Shown: positions 1 to 11,330, counted from the stretch's first letter. The stretch is DNA of 64,000 nucleotides from Arctopsyche grandis (GCF_051622035.1 NC_135358.1:20646001-20710000); one strand, 5' to 3'. Numbers and translations are program-made. Notes: generated from the letters alone by a model not told the origin.

Positions 1-460
1 TCATCATCAAGGTATAAAAGCTATATATAGTAAAAAAAAAATCTACCGCTATGTGGTTTTTTAATTCATGCATAAACTATTGCAAAACTTGTTATGTCTA
101 CAATATAACCATCTCGAAAAGGTTATTTATAAACATCGAAATGTCAATATCGTATTTTTCTTTCTCATTTACAGAATACGATGTGTTTAAATATGACACA
201 AACAAAACGACGTCTATGAGGACATAACGGGTTTTGCAATTCATCTAGGCGAATGCAAATTCAATTACAAAACCGATATCTCACATTCACGCCGATACGA
301 TTTAGCATAACTTTTACTTATGCACTAAATTGCATAAGATATATAATTGTCATGAACTTTTTGAATCGAAGTTCATTTTTTGCGCCGACGATTGGGTAAA
401 AGTAGTGAGCCTTGAAGGGGGAGAGGGGAGGGGGGAGAATGGTGAGAGCAGAATTGATAC
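1..460 (-). other. Start of intron 1 of the GalNAc-transferase gene
   Basis: This stretch lies downstream of the donor at 460/459 on the minus strand. It is AT-rich and I see no further exon, RNA gene or repeat in it. Confidence 0.5.
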
Positions 461-872
461 CCTTGAGGGTCCTGTTGTAGGGGATGATGTCGCTGAGGGG
501 TTCGTTGAGAGCAATTCTCTTGTAGACGGCTTCGCCCTCGGAAACGAGATCGTCGGGCAAATAAGCCGGCTCCCCGAAAGCCCCCATCTCGGGCTGCTGG
601 CGAGCTTCGTCACTGCGAATCTGCTCCTCGAGCGAGCGTCGTTGCGGAAGGATCAGGTGTCCTCGCGAGCCCAGGAGCTGAGAGGGGGAGCTGCCGCTGC
701 CGCTGCCGCTGGTGCTGCTGCTGCCGCTCCACCCCTTCAGGAGAGACGCGCAGTAGCAGAGGAAGAGCAGGCCGAAGCACCATCGCGCGGCCACGATCAG
801 CCGGCGAGTGCACCAGCGGAGACGAGCGTGCGACACCCCCATTGCGGGCGGCGGCCGCGCCGCTACTGACAT
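461..872 (-). CDS. Polypeptide N-acetylgalactosaminyltransferase, first coding exon (partial)
   Basis: Enzymes of this family sit in the Golgi and transfer GalNAc from UDP-GalNAc to Ser/Thr, the first step of mucin-type O-glycosylation. This exon encodes 137 residues plus one base. It has the type II layout: a basic cytosolic tail (about 1-29), a hydrophobic anchor (about 30-46), a Ser/Gly-rich stem (about 48-62), then the start of the conserved region, with EMGAFGEP near 95-102 and LSDIIPYNRTL at about 126-136. That last motif matches the family's 'SD.I..NR.L' segment just before the catalytic domain. The frame runs on into non-family sequence after a GG|GTATCA donor at 461/460, so the exon ends in phase 1 and the catalytic exons lie left of the window. 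The ATG at 872 is used; Met11 is an alternative. Family assignment is good from the motif; which paralogue it is remains open. Confidence 0.72.
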
Positions 873-958
873 ATCCCCCCCGAACTACTCACATTCCCGT
901 CCCCCTTCCCCCGGTGCTGACACACGCTACGGCTGTACTATACGATTCACTGTAAGTT

Positions 959-1071
959 CGCCTAATGCAATTCACCTAATTCGAGTATACCTAAGCGAGT
1001 TGGTCGAATATCAACATACCGAACGACGACCATACCTAATGTCATACATACCTAACTGCAGTTTACCTAAA
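959..1071 (+). repeat. Left subterminal array of CCTAA motifs
   Basis: CCTAA begins at 961, 975, 990, 1035, 1051 and 1066, with a CCGAA variant near 1018, giving spacings of 14 to 16 bp or twice that. Between the motifs are degenerate TTCA/AATT blocks. It mirrors the array at 4390-4515. Confidence 0.6.
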
Positions 1072-4000
1072 TACAAATTGATCGAATGAAGGTTGTTTTA
1101 CGTTGACGGATAGATGGCACTTTTGCATTGATAATTTCAAGATTATTTAAAACAAAATAAAATATTAAGTTGTATTTTAAAATTTATATTTTATTAATAG
1201 ATGAAGCCGATCACTGGCACGTATTTATTGTTTTTAAAAAATGTGCGTGTTTGGCTGTGTATTTTAGTAATAATTCAAACACCATTAAATATCTTTGAAA
1301 CTGAAACACTGAAACTTTTTACTGCGTAATAAAATTTTAATCGTTGCGCTATAATTTTTTTTTTCATTTTCAAATCTGCCGGAAGTAGCATTATTTTTCT
1401 TTGAATTATTATATATCCTAGACCGTGTATCGAACTGAAATTTTATATCTATAACTTGTATTAACTTGTACGCTCGAACTTACACTATTTTTTGGACTTA
1501 TTAATTAAATGTCTACTCTTATCGAAAAAATATAGTCCTTCAATTAATATTACATAAATAATAAATAATCAATAAGTTTATAAACCGGAAACGAGCCTTT
1601 TATTACATACAAATCTCAAAAATGATGCGACTGCTGCTGCCGATGCTGCTGATTTTTTCGAAACTATTGGATACTCACATTAAACTAATAGTTGATAGTG
1701 TCATGCCGACTCGAATTGCAAGTCAAGTGCCGTTTTATTAAGTGATAAGCAATACTGTGTTACATTCATTGAAAGCCTAGGTTCTATAAATCATATTCAT
1801 TAAGTAGATAGAAGAAACGGAATTCAGCGAAGAAATGTCATACGATGAACACTTACCATTTTACATATCGACTAATTCCGATAAGTCATATTTTAAATCC
1901 ATTGTCATATGAAATAATTATTATATATGGGATAGATGAAACATATTGTGACTAATCAGAATATATTACAACAGGTAAATACACTTTTACTATACATATG
2001 TACTCTGTTAATATTTTTCTTATATAGATATATACTTTTTACCCGAACAATAGAAAAAGTCAAAGATTTGTGGAAACATTGTGTTTCATTTGATACTTAC
2101 TCTAGAGAACAGCTGGCATTGTTATCATTAACAATCTTTGAGTTTTACTGAACAACATTTCAAATCTATTTTCAAACAAGAAATCGAACGGAAATAAACT
2201 AGAAAATATATATCACTCTTTATCTTCCGGCGACAATTCGTCTTAGATTGTAGAAGACAAGAGTCTCCACTTGCTGAAGTTGAAAATTATAAAGAAAAAG
2301 TAAATATATATATTAATTATTTAAACAATGGGAATAAAAAGTACACAGTAAAATTTTTTAAATTGAAAGAAATAGAGTCTTTTGAATTTTTTTTAATACA
2401 CAACAGTTATGATAAATATTAATAAACACGAAAACACAGTATTTAATGAATGGTCTGGTATACAAATATTTAAAATATAAAAAAAACTCATGGGGTGGTG
2501 ATTTATTGGCAGTCTTTTCACTACATAATAACCATGAGGGGTGACACATCACTTGCAAAACTTGATTTTAAGTGGCAGTCATCACATAACAATTCATAAA
2601 AACAATTCATTCCACAATAACAACAATTCAAAAATGAAGTACACGTATGATTTAAGTGAAGTTATATTTCGCAATTGCAATCACATTATCTTAGAAAAGC
2701 ACGAAACATTTCATTACTCAATATAATCAATTTCACCCTACTTATTTTATTTATTAAGTTTTGATAACATGGGATCAATTAAGGTAATGATTTTTTTTTT
2801 AGACATTGGAAAACTATTTCTGAAGAGGAAAGGGTTGGAATAACTGTGGAAACTACTGAGGACCTGTTGGCCCTACTCATCGAGCCGAGAATATCCTAAA
2901 TTTGTTGTTAGTAGATTTATGCGACAACTAATGGAACAGTATCACATTTGTGTTAGCAAAATTTGATATGGGAGCTGTTTCGTTCACAGTTATCGTCGCA
3001 GGGAGGCAATCTGCGTTAGAGAATATGTCAAGATTAAAAATGCTGAATTCCATAATTTATTGATAAATATTACTTATACTATGCTATTTTTAAATTTTTC
3101 GTTCTAGTATATTTAGAACTGAAATTTGGATTTAATGTACGTTTAGAATCCTAGCTCCACGCTTGAAACCCAATTATAAATGTGATATTAAATTCTGAAC
3201 TAAAAAAGGATTTCGAAAAAATATGTGGCTTCAAATTTTTAAACTCTTTCCAATGTTAAATTTTATTTATCGCTGTGTGAATGAGCTGATAAGCATTAAA
3301 TTTTGTGCGAAACAATTAGACATGTCACAAGCTACAGTTATTGATTGAAATCATTATTTACTTAGGGTCTGTGTGGTGTCACTAATAGAACAACCAAATA
3401 CCATGATCGGTGGAGAAGAGATGGTCATTGAAATTAGCAAACGTCTTTTCGTTTATATACGTACCAAATTTTTTGTAAAAAACTTCTATAGCTTCACACA
3501 AGAGTATTTTTATTACATGACTTGATACAATAGTCAATTTTCTTTAACGTTAGTTGTTGTACATATTGATTATTCATATATTGAAAAGAATATATGTGTT
3601 CTGTGTTGTCTGTAATAAGTTGACCATCTGTAATACCACTCATGAGTTTTTATTACATGAAAATGTTTATTATAAATTGGTTTATTTCTGTAACTTGATT
3701 AATAAATTATTTATTATTTATTGTATTGCTTGTTTCTTGTCTTGTTATTATTGTTTATATTTCATTGTGTTTTGCAATCTACAATACATATGTAGTATAA
3801 ATTACTAACTGATTTATATTTGTTATGTATTCATCATAATTTATATTTATTACGTATATTTAAAATTATTAATTATTTATTATGGAAATTGTATCAATCG
3901 TAGAAATTGTACTAGTCTGTCTATTATACATGCGTTTTCTTCTCACCTTCTTTTAATATTGATGATTGGAAAGCCAATTTTAATATATGTACAATAAAAA

Positions 4001-4389
4001 AATCTGTATATCTTTTTTGATTCCTTTTTATTTTATTCCGTTTTATTACTTTATTTTATCATAAATTTTATTGTAAATATGTACAATGGTTGCTATATAA
4101 TATAGTATAGTATATATAGCAAAAGGTAATACGAAGCTACAAAAGCAATTAATTTTTTCAATGTCCTTAATTTAGTTCACTCGCCATTAGGTGGGAAATC
4201 CTTTTTAAATCTTCTGTTTGGCGCAATATGGTGTATATAGAGTTTAAGGGCTATTTGCAAAGAAATGTTATAACATTTATCTGTCTATGTTACTACGCCA
4301 TCTATTGATATCGCGTCGAAAAATTACTAAATAATAAAATTTACTACTATTGGTTTGAAACTCGGCTACTGCTGGTTTGAAACTCGAAA

Positions 4390-4515
4390 TTAGGTGAATG
4401 TGTCATTCGGTATAAAGATATTAGGTGAATTTACCATTAGGTCAATAGATTTTCGGTAAAAGCGTCATTAGTGGAATTGCATTAGGTGAATTGATTTAGG
4501 TGTATTGCATTCGAC
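4390..4515 (-). repeat. Right subterminal array of TTAGG motifs
   Basis: TTAGG or close variants (TTCGG, TTAGT, TTCGA) begin at about 4390, 4406, 4421, 4437, 4451, 4468, 4482, 4496 and 4511, a period of 14 to 17 bp. This is the reverse complement of the motif at 959-1071. Confidence 0.6.
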
Positions 4516-4630
4516 CAATTTACCTGCACCCGTACTATACAATGCAAAATGCACTTGTTGATCGAATCTACCGCGTGGTGGACTCAACGCACTTTTTTAT
4601 AACCATGTCTACAAAGTATGAATATGTAAA

Positions 4631-4907
4631 AAACGGTAAACGAACTACTAGTCAAATGTGAACCAGTCACTGGACAACCGGTCGCTCTAGATCGGTCACA
4701 CGCGATCACCCGCCAGACTAAAACTGGTCACGAGAAAACTGGTCACACCCTAAAATCGGTCCCGAGAAAACTGGTTGATCGATTTTAGGGTGTGACCAGT
4801 TTTCTCGTGACCAGTTTTAGTGTGACGAGTGATCACGTGTGACCGATCTAGAGCGACCGGTTGTCCTGTGACTGGTTCACATCTGACTAGTAGTCCGTTT
4901 ACCGTTT
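4631..4907. repeat. Long foldback element, 127-bp arms
   Basis: The arms 4631-4757 and 4780-4907 are near-perfect reverse complements around a 22-bp centre. Within each arm a short motif related to ACTGGTCAC recurs several times, and the centre holds one more partial copy. The unit looks like a foldback MITE built from a small tandem repeat. No open frame is present and no certain target duplication is visible. Confidence 0.8.
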
Positions 4908-5143
4908 AAAATATGATCAAATTTTAATAAAAAGTACTCCTTTGTAAGTTTATTACGCTTCGCTGCGACATTACGTTTCAACAGATGTCACCAGTGCTAA
5001 AATCAGTATTGGCACGCTTTCTGAAGTTCAAACATACATCTCGATACGATTATTCTTTTTTATTTATTTAATAATAATGGCATCCACGATTACGAAAAAA
5101 TCGCGGGGTCCTATTCAGGGCTGTAGAGTCGGCTAAAAATTTG

Positions 5144-5325
5144 ATTTGAAAAAGCACGTCACTAAAATCTCAATCACGGAACATCTCGCACTCAAACACT
5201 CCATCAATCGAAAGCTATCTATTTGAAATGTTGAATTAACGAGAACTTGCCAGATATTTCGTATTCGTGATTTTTGTGGCAACGATTGTCGTGCGAACAC
5301 AATTTGCGCAATAGCCCGTTTATCA
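5144..5325. mobile_element. MITE family A, diverged copy
   Basis: It shares the block CACTAAAATCTC..TCACGGAACATC with the copies at 6260-6453 and 8934-9120, in the same order, followed by a centre resembling the second copy. The outermost ends are degraded. Confidence 0.6.
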
Positions 5326-5653
5326 AAAATTTACCGACTCTGATACCAACTTTATCATGATTCAACCTTGAAAACTTTTAGTAGGATCAACTTTTTTTGC
5401 ACAAACTGTAAAAATATAGTAATAAAAGTAATAGCGATTGTAAAAATATTTACATGTTACCCAATTTATTAAATTATTGGTAATGAAATAGGTATAAATA
5501 AAAAGTAAATGCATTCATAGTGTATGTGTATGAACTTATACACAAACAAATCATTTTAATAAAAATAAAAATTAGAATAAAAAAAAGTATGAGACGGAAT
5601 AAACAATCGGTTTTAGCCACAACACATCAAATACAAAGACGGAATAAACAATC

Positions 5654-5812
5654 GCGCGCACATTAATACGAGAGGAAAAGCCTGTTCCTCTTGTTCCTGT
5701 TGTATCATGCTCGCGCAAATTAAGTGAGTATGTACGCGCGCAGAATACGGGAGGAAAAGCCTGTTCCTCTTGTTCCTGTTGTACCCTGCTCACGCAAATT
5801 AAGTATGTACCG
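5654..5812 (+). repeat. Two-copy tandem duplication, 79-bp period
   Basis: The block starting GAGGAAAAGCCTGTTCCTC occurs at 5672 and again at 5751. Both units end in a GCTC(G/A)CGCAAATTAAGT sequence and a short stretch before GTAC. The units differ at a few bases. There is no coding sign. Apart from MITE family A copies I recognise nothing else in 4908-6900. Confidence 0.75.
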
Positions 5813-6259
5813 TTTACCATGCACCCTTTTTTTTTGATCTTTCAACTTAAGATCTTTCGATTTTCGATCTTTGCCTTCCGATATTTGCGTTTTCTGTAAT
5901 TTAACATTCTGGCTCGTCATGTAGACCCGTTTTTCTTGTGTGCGGCTTTAAATGATTTATTCATTTGTCGTAAAAATTCTAGCCATACAACCTGCAATTA
6001 CACATGCTTTCGAAATGCGATGCGCCACGTTTATTTCTATGCATGGATTTAGCAAAAAAAATCTATTTCAGTTTACAAACTGTAACTTGTTTTGTAGAAA
6101 TATTCCCACCGGAAATTATTGCATCAAAAAATCTATTACGACATTTTAAATATGTATGTACTTAGTTGTACATATATGTATGTATATACATACATATATA
6201 AAAGGTGTGCTTTTATAAATAGTGAGCATTAAATGTGAAATTATGATTGCATTCTTATA

Positions 6260-6453
6260 AATATTCCGCACAAAACGATCTCGCGCACATCACTAAAATC
6301 TCGATCACGGAACATCTGGAACCCGAAAATTCCATCCATCGAGATCTACCCACGTGAAATATACTAACGAGAACTTGAGTTCCAGATAATCCGTATTCGC
6401 GAGTTTCGTTGCAAAGATTGTCGTTTGCACGACCGCAATGTACGAAATAATCC
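6260..6453. mobile_element. MITE family A, copy 2
   Basis: It begins with a TATTCCGCA-like end, continues with the family block GATCTCGCGCACATCACTA, and closes with GTACGAAATAATCC. The ends are imperfect inverted repeats of about 60 bp. Confidence 0.65.
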
Positions 6454-6900
6454 ATTTACCCATTCTTATACGAGTATACAAAATGCATGATAACATGAAT
6501 GTGTGCTTTCAATTTTAAAACTTGTATATATACCAATAATGGAATATTTAATAGAAATAATTTGTATGCCAGACGATAGGAAGAAGAGTATAATACTTAT
6601 GTATGATCCATATAAATAGTTTAAACATAAAAACTATGTGATGGAAATACGAATAAGCAAATGGGTTTAAATGAGAAATAATCAACTTATACGTGCTGTT
6701 GAAGTGTAACGAAAATATAAAATATCTGGTGTGAGAAAAATTTTATTTAAAAAAAAATAGTCTAATTTTTTTCTTTGCTAAAGGTTAGTTTAAAATACCT
6801 TGCTAATCAGCAATTAAAAACGGTTTTATATATTTTGACTCGTATTTTATTATACATTTACGTTAAATGTAATATTTTCATATTTCACATAAAAAATGAG

Positions 6901-6906
6901 TTTATT
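6901..6906 (-). terminator. Poly(A) signal of the protease gene
   Basis: AATAAA on the minus strand, about 49 bases after the protease stop codon. Confidence 0.6.
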
Positions 6907-6954
6907 AGTAATTTCATTTTGTGCAAATATTGTGCATTATTTGTATTTTATATT

Positions 6955-9900
6955 TTAAGCCCAAACTACACTTTCGATCCAATCGATGTAGGAACTGATT
7001 CTCGTATAGACAGCAGGTGAATTGGCTCCACCACATCCAACCCCAAAAGATGTGACACCGATCAATTGGTAGGCACAGGCAATCTCTGGATCTTGAATTT
7101 GCAGCGGACCACCGCTATCACCCTGATAAGAATAGTACCAAGTTACCAAAGATTTTAATAAGGCGATACTATAAGTAAAAACAATGAAACGGGTAGTTAT
7201 TTACTTGACATGTGTCTTTTCCTCCGTTCAAATCACCAGCGCACATCTGCTCTGAAATAATTCCTCTAATCAACTTCCTATTGTTGCGATCCTTATAAAA
7301 TGTGGAACACACACGCTGGTCGATGATTTGAAGATCAACTTTTTGTAGTGTATCAGAAGCAGCTTCGACTGAAAATTTAGTATATTTACATAGATAACTA
7401 ATTTATAGAATATCTATTACATCGCGAGTTTGTTAAAAGATGACTAACCGTAACCAATTTTTCCCCAACCTGTGGCTATAGATCTGTCAGAAGGAAAATT
7501 TGGTGATTGCCACAAGCAAATTGGTTTAACCCTTTCGTTGAATCTAGAAATTTAATATATTTTCTTAAGTTCGGATGTGAGTTGATGCATTACTTTTGTT
7601 GATTTAAATGTCTAACCTGGCACGGCTAGTTAAGTGTATCAGTGCTATGTCATGATATTTACTAGTTCCTTTAAATCCAGAATGTTTGACAATAGCAGCA
7701 ATTTGAATATCTTGAGGAATTACCCCGTTGTTAGATTTTATGTTGTGCTCACCTAATCTTACCATTGTAGGTGATGAGCTAAAATTTGATTTCGTTGGTT
7801 ATGAATTAGGTAGATAATCAGTAGGTTTAATTTATAAATGATTGATTTGAAATTTTGATTCCATACCTAGAAACACTGGAGTCTCTGATATCTGTGCAAT
7901 GAGCTGCAGTTAAAACAAAATTTTCACTGATCAGTGATCCACCACAATTCCATGCGTATCCAGATCCATCAATCAATGGCCAACCAATGGCAGCCTTTAT
8001 GTAGTATAAATAAAATATTAAAATAACTTGCATATAATTTCAGCATAACTATGCGTCCAGGAAAAAAGTCCATGAACAAAAACATAAATAATTCACCATG
8101 TGAGGGAATTCACCAGGAGATGCTTCAATTCCACCAACAATTGCTGTTTTAAACAAATTTTCACACTCCTTAAATTCTCTGCACTCTGTAAAAAATATCA
8201 AAAAATTTAAATTCATTCATTACGTATCCAATACACTTGCATTTTTGAAAGGATTTTTATTGAGTTATGATGTGGGGAGGTTAAGTATTATAAAAAGGCA
8301 AAGTTTACTTTGTAATGTCCCCAATTCATTGACACACTTTGAGATTTCCTAGTGATAAAATAATGATTCATAAATCGCATAAATTGTTTAAATTTAATTT
8401 TATGAAGCATTTACATTAAAAAATGCTTTTACGATAAAACTGAAAAGGTATTACATAGCCAGCAGCATAGCTCGGTTGTTAAGCTTCTGCTTAGCGTCGA
8501 GAGGCGCCGGGTTCGATCCCTGGCCCGGGCCTCGAAAGAAAATGAATTTTTCAGAGTATGCTGTTGGTTAGACCTGGATTTGTGACTTCAAGTTGATCGT
8601 TTCCTATCAGAGTTTGCCAATTTTCTCCGATTTCATTGTTGAAACGGTTCCCGGAAAAAAAATTGGCTAAAAATCCCTCCTATACGATATGTCACCTATA
8701 ATTTGTTATTAATTAATGTGCAATAAATAAGTTTGTGTACAAATTGATAGATGTCTCAGTGATTTGCGAGTTTTACAGTGTCTCGTAATTCAGTGATTTA
8801 TATAAAAAAAATGCTGAATTGTAATTTGTTAATTTGTAATTGGTCAGGAAGGCGCATTGGGGTTTACCTGTAAGGCCTTCCTGGTATATATGTAAAATAA
8901 AAATAAAATAAAATATATGTATATGGGTAAACGGATTATTCCGCAAAATGCGATCTCGCGCAAGTCACTAAAATCTCGATCACGTAACATTTGGCACTTG
9001 AGTTCGCGTTAGTACACTATTTCACGTGGTCAGCTTTCGATTGATGGAATATTTGGGTGCCAGATGTTCCGTGATCGAGATTTTAGCGACATGCACAAGA
9101 TCGCTTTTTGCGGAATAATCACCGAACCATATTGTATGTATGTATATATTTGACTTCTGAGCTGTCTATATTTGCAAGTGTTTTGTTTTAGGAAAACCGA
9201 ATTTTATTATTATTTAAAATTATACATTAAAAATATCGGTAAACCAAGAATATTGCAAACCCTAACAGATATAGAAAGCGAATATTCAATATAGGTCATT
9301 CGTGAACTTTCTCTGATGGTGTGTCAGAATATGATGTATAAAAAAGTTTTTCAATTCAAGCGTCTGTCAAAAAAATATAATTGTGTTCCAAGAAATGGTG
9401 CAATTGAGATAGTTGTATATCGAAGGTTGCATTTGTATTTTTAAACATGCACGCTTATGTGTAAAAGAAAATTTGCCGGTTTTTTTTTTTTAAATAAAAA
9501 GAATATGTATTTGTGTTTACTGTTCGTCTTCGGTAGATCACATTTGCATAGCTATGTAAGTAGAAATCCATGTCGATATGTAAACACAACTCGCAAATTA
9601 TCTGAGAAGAATTTTAAGTGAAATGAACTGTTAATGGAGACATCTATTGACTGCTCTTAAATTATCCACACAATGTACCTAACATATAGTATCTTATGAA
9701 AATATTAATAAAATGTTATTTATACTTACTTCTAACACTAATTCGTTCGATAGTTGGTCTATTTCCTCCACCACCAGTGTTACCTCCATTAGTACCAGTA
9801 CCGGCACAAACTCCGAGGTCGATTTTCCTATTTGGACAGCATACAACTGAAACACTACCTGTAAATAATAAAATCAGTAATGAAATATAATCTTATTTAT

Positions 9901-10314
9901 AATTTAGTATACAATATAATAGTAATAATAATCTACCATCAAAGCCGCAAAGAGTTGGTTTGATTCGCCTGCATTTCAGCAAATCAAAAACTAATTGACA
10001 CTCATTGCTCTTTATGCAAGTTCCTCGACTTCTATCATGAGCTAAAGTACATCTTTCTCCAGCTGAAGTATATTAAACCATTTAGTGTAAATGACATTAT
10101 TATATGTAGAAAGAAATATGTACATAATTGGAAATGAAAAAAATATTGGTCTTAAATTCTGATATTGCAGGGATTTAAATATGATTCGATATTTGTGTTA
10201 TTAAATGTATGTATTTGATTTTTTAGACACCAATAATGTTTTGAAAAATGTCTTACCATATTGACCTTGCACACAAGCTACGAAAATTAATGAAAGTGCT
10301 AATATTTTAAACAT
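6955..10314 (-). CDS. Snake-like clip-domain serine protease, complete, nine exons
   Basis: Clip-domain proteases act in extracellular cascades such as Toll activation and melanization. Exons on the minus strand are 10314-10257, 10062-9937, 9858-9730, 8185-8097, 7994-7867, 7778-7617, 7543-7449, 7368-7205 and 7122-6955. All junctions are GT-AG and every phase agrees, giving 372 residues. In order: a signal peptide (1 to about 17), a clip domain with Cys24 to Cys68-Cys69, a Gly/Asn-rich linker (80-95), IVGG at 120-123, and the catalytic triad His166 (TAAHC), Asp220 (HDIAL) and Ser320 (GDSGG). Asp314 lies six residues before the serine, so trypsin-like cleavage is expected. Closest in style to Drosophila Snake (FPHMAAIGW, CLW, IDWIE). 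Oddities: seven clip cysteines rather than six (Cys50 is extra), Ala at the activation P1, and Ala354 where trypsins carry Gly226. Intron 3 contains a SINE and a MITE. Confidence 0.92.
8461..8917 (+). mobile_element. SINE with tRNA-like head and LINE-type stem-loop tail
   Basis: The head holds an A-box-like TAGCTCGGTTG and the B-box GGGTTCGATCCC. A shared core follows (TATCAGAGTTTGCC and TGATTTCATTGTTGAAACGG). The tail contains an inverted pair CAGGAAGGC (8845-8853) and GCCTTCCTG (8875-8883), then an A-rich run. It lies antisense within protease intron 3. Sister copies with the same head and tail are at 30783-31158 and, on the other strand, 42428-42870. Confidence 0.8.
8934..9120. mobile_element. 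MITE family A, best copy (187 bp)
   Basis: It begins GATTATTCCGC and ends GCGGAATAATC. Inverted repeats of about 65 bp surround a short AT-rich centre, so most of the element folds back. It lies in protease intron 3. No clear target duplication is visible. Confidence 0.75.
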
Positions 10315-10334
10315 ATTGAAGTATTCAGAATCTA

Positions 10335-10505
10335 CTATTTGTAATACATAAAATGCGTAACATATAAAGGTAAAATATAAATGAAACAAATGATCAAATT
10401 TGCTTGGCAAATTTTACTGTTCTTGGACACCACTCAGCGAAGACTGAACACAAATTAGAGGTCAGCAAAGCTTCTGCAGTGGTTGTTGAAAACCGGAATT
10501 CCCAG
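10335..10505 (-). promoter_or_regulatory. Putative protease promoter with Rel/NF-kB-like site
   Basis: On the minus strand upstream of the protease ATG there are TATA-like stretches (TTTATATT near 10373-10381 and TTATATG near 10361-10368). Further up lies GGGAATTCCG (plus strand GGAATTCCC at 10495-10503), which fits the kB consensus. Such sites often drive immune-inducible insect genes. The link is inference from sequence alone. Confidence 0.35.
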
Positions 10506-11107
10506 TTAAACGTTTCTTCGAAGCATGTGATATCAGGTTGTTTATATTTTGTTGATTTTAAATGCATTTTCCTCAATTTCCACTTTTAACCATCGCATTA
10601 TATTATTGTTTTTTTTGTGAATGTGCATTAGTGGAATGAAAAGAACAGGATTTTATAAAAAATGCAATAAAAAAAAAGCATTCAAGGATATAGCAATACT
10701 AAAGTTTTCTAGAATCAGCTTTAAACAATTCTGTAAGTAAAAAAAATACGAAACAGGTTGTGGAATTTTTAAACAATTCAGTTTCTATTTTTTTGTCTGT
10801 ATACGCCTAATTGTTTCTGAGAATACTATTGTAAACACATTTAATTTTGATGATTTTCTAAAAATTAATCGTTGGTTGGATGGATGTGAATATTATTTTT
10901 ATCGACTAGTAATAAATTATACACAGATATTTATATGCCTGATAGTATTTCATTAGGTGATAAAACAGTAGAAGTAGTTAGTAATTGTATATAATATGTC
11001 CGGTAGTAAGGAAGAGGAAATGAGAAGACTTATAAAATTAGGATGGAGTGTATTTGAGCGAATAATCAGCGTTTTGAAATCAAAAGTGCCACAATGTAGG
11101 AAAGAGA
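10506..11107. other. Non-coding spacer upstream of the protease
   Basis: AT-rich DNA with poly(A/T) runs. I recognise no gene, and no repeat family member. Confidence 0.4.
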
Positions 11108-11330
11108 ATGATCTTCGATCAATGTGATTTTCCAATGATGACGTATGGATGTGAAATTTGGACAGTGAACGCCAAAATGTTACTCAAAGTCCAATGCACT
11201 CAAATAAATATGGAGCGCCATATACTTGGCACAACGAGGAGATATAGGAAACGGAATACATGGGTGAGAAGTATGACAAGAATAGTTATAGTGGAGATAT
11301 AATGGAGAGAGTGAACAGATATGGCAAGTG
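11108..11330 (+). mobile_element. RTE-like LINE fragment (C-terminal region of pol)
   Basis: One frame reads YGCEIWTVNAKMLL, followed by ME(R)H(I)LGTTRR and RSMTR, the conserved stretch after the reverse transcriptase in RTE-type LINEs. It is truncated and broken by stops. The same region occurs at 23744-24140, 33122-33480 and 50690-51150. Confidence 0.65.

Larger units (their letters stand above)
944..4531. mobile_element. Candidate unclassified DNA transposon, 3.6 kb, non-coding
   Basis: Both edges touch the 9-bp direct repeat GTACTATAC (935-943 and 4532-4540), as expected of a target-site duplication. Just inside the left edge a CCTAA motif recurs about every 15 bp. Just inside the right edge its complement TTAGG recurs with the same period, so the two ends point in opposite directions. 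The interior is AT-rich and has no long open frame, so this copy would be non-autonomous or decayed. Subterminal motif arrays and a 9-bp duplication suit Mutator-like or hAT-like elements, but I find no clear terminal inverted repeat, so the class is open. Confidence 0.5.

Noticed and set aside
8461-8530. tRNA gene
   Set aside because: A- and B-box sequences are present but there is no full cloverleaf, and the same head occurs in other SINE copies with a core and tail.
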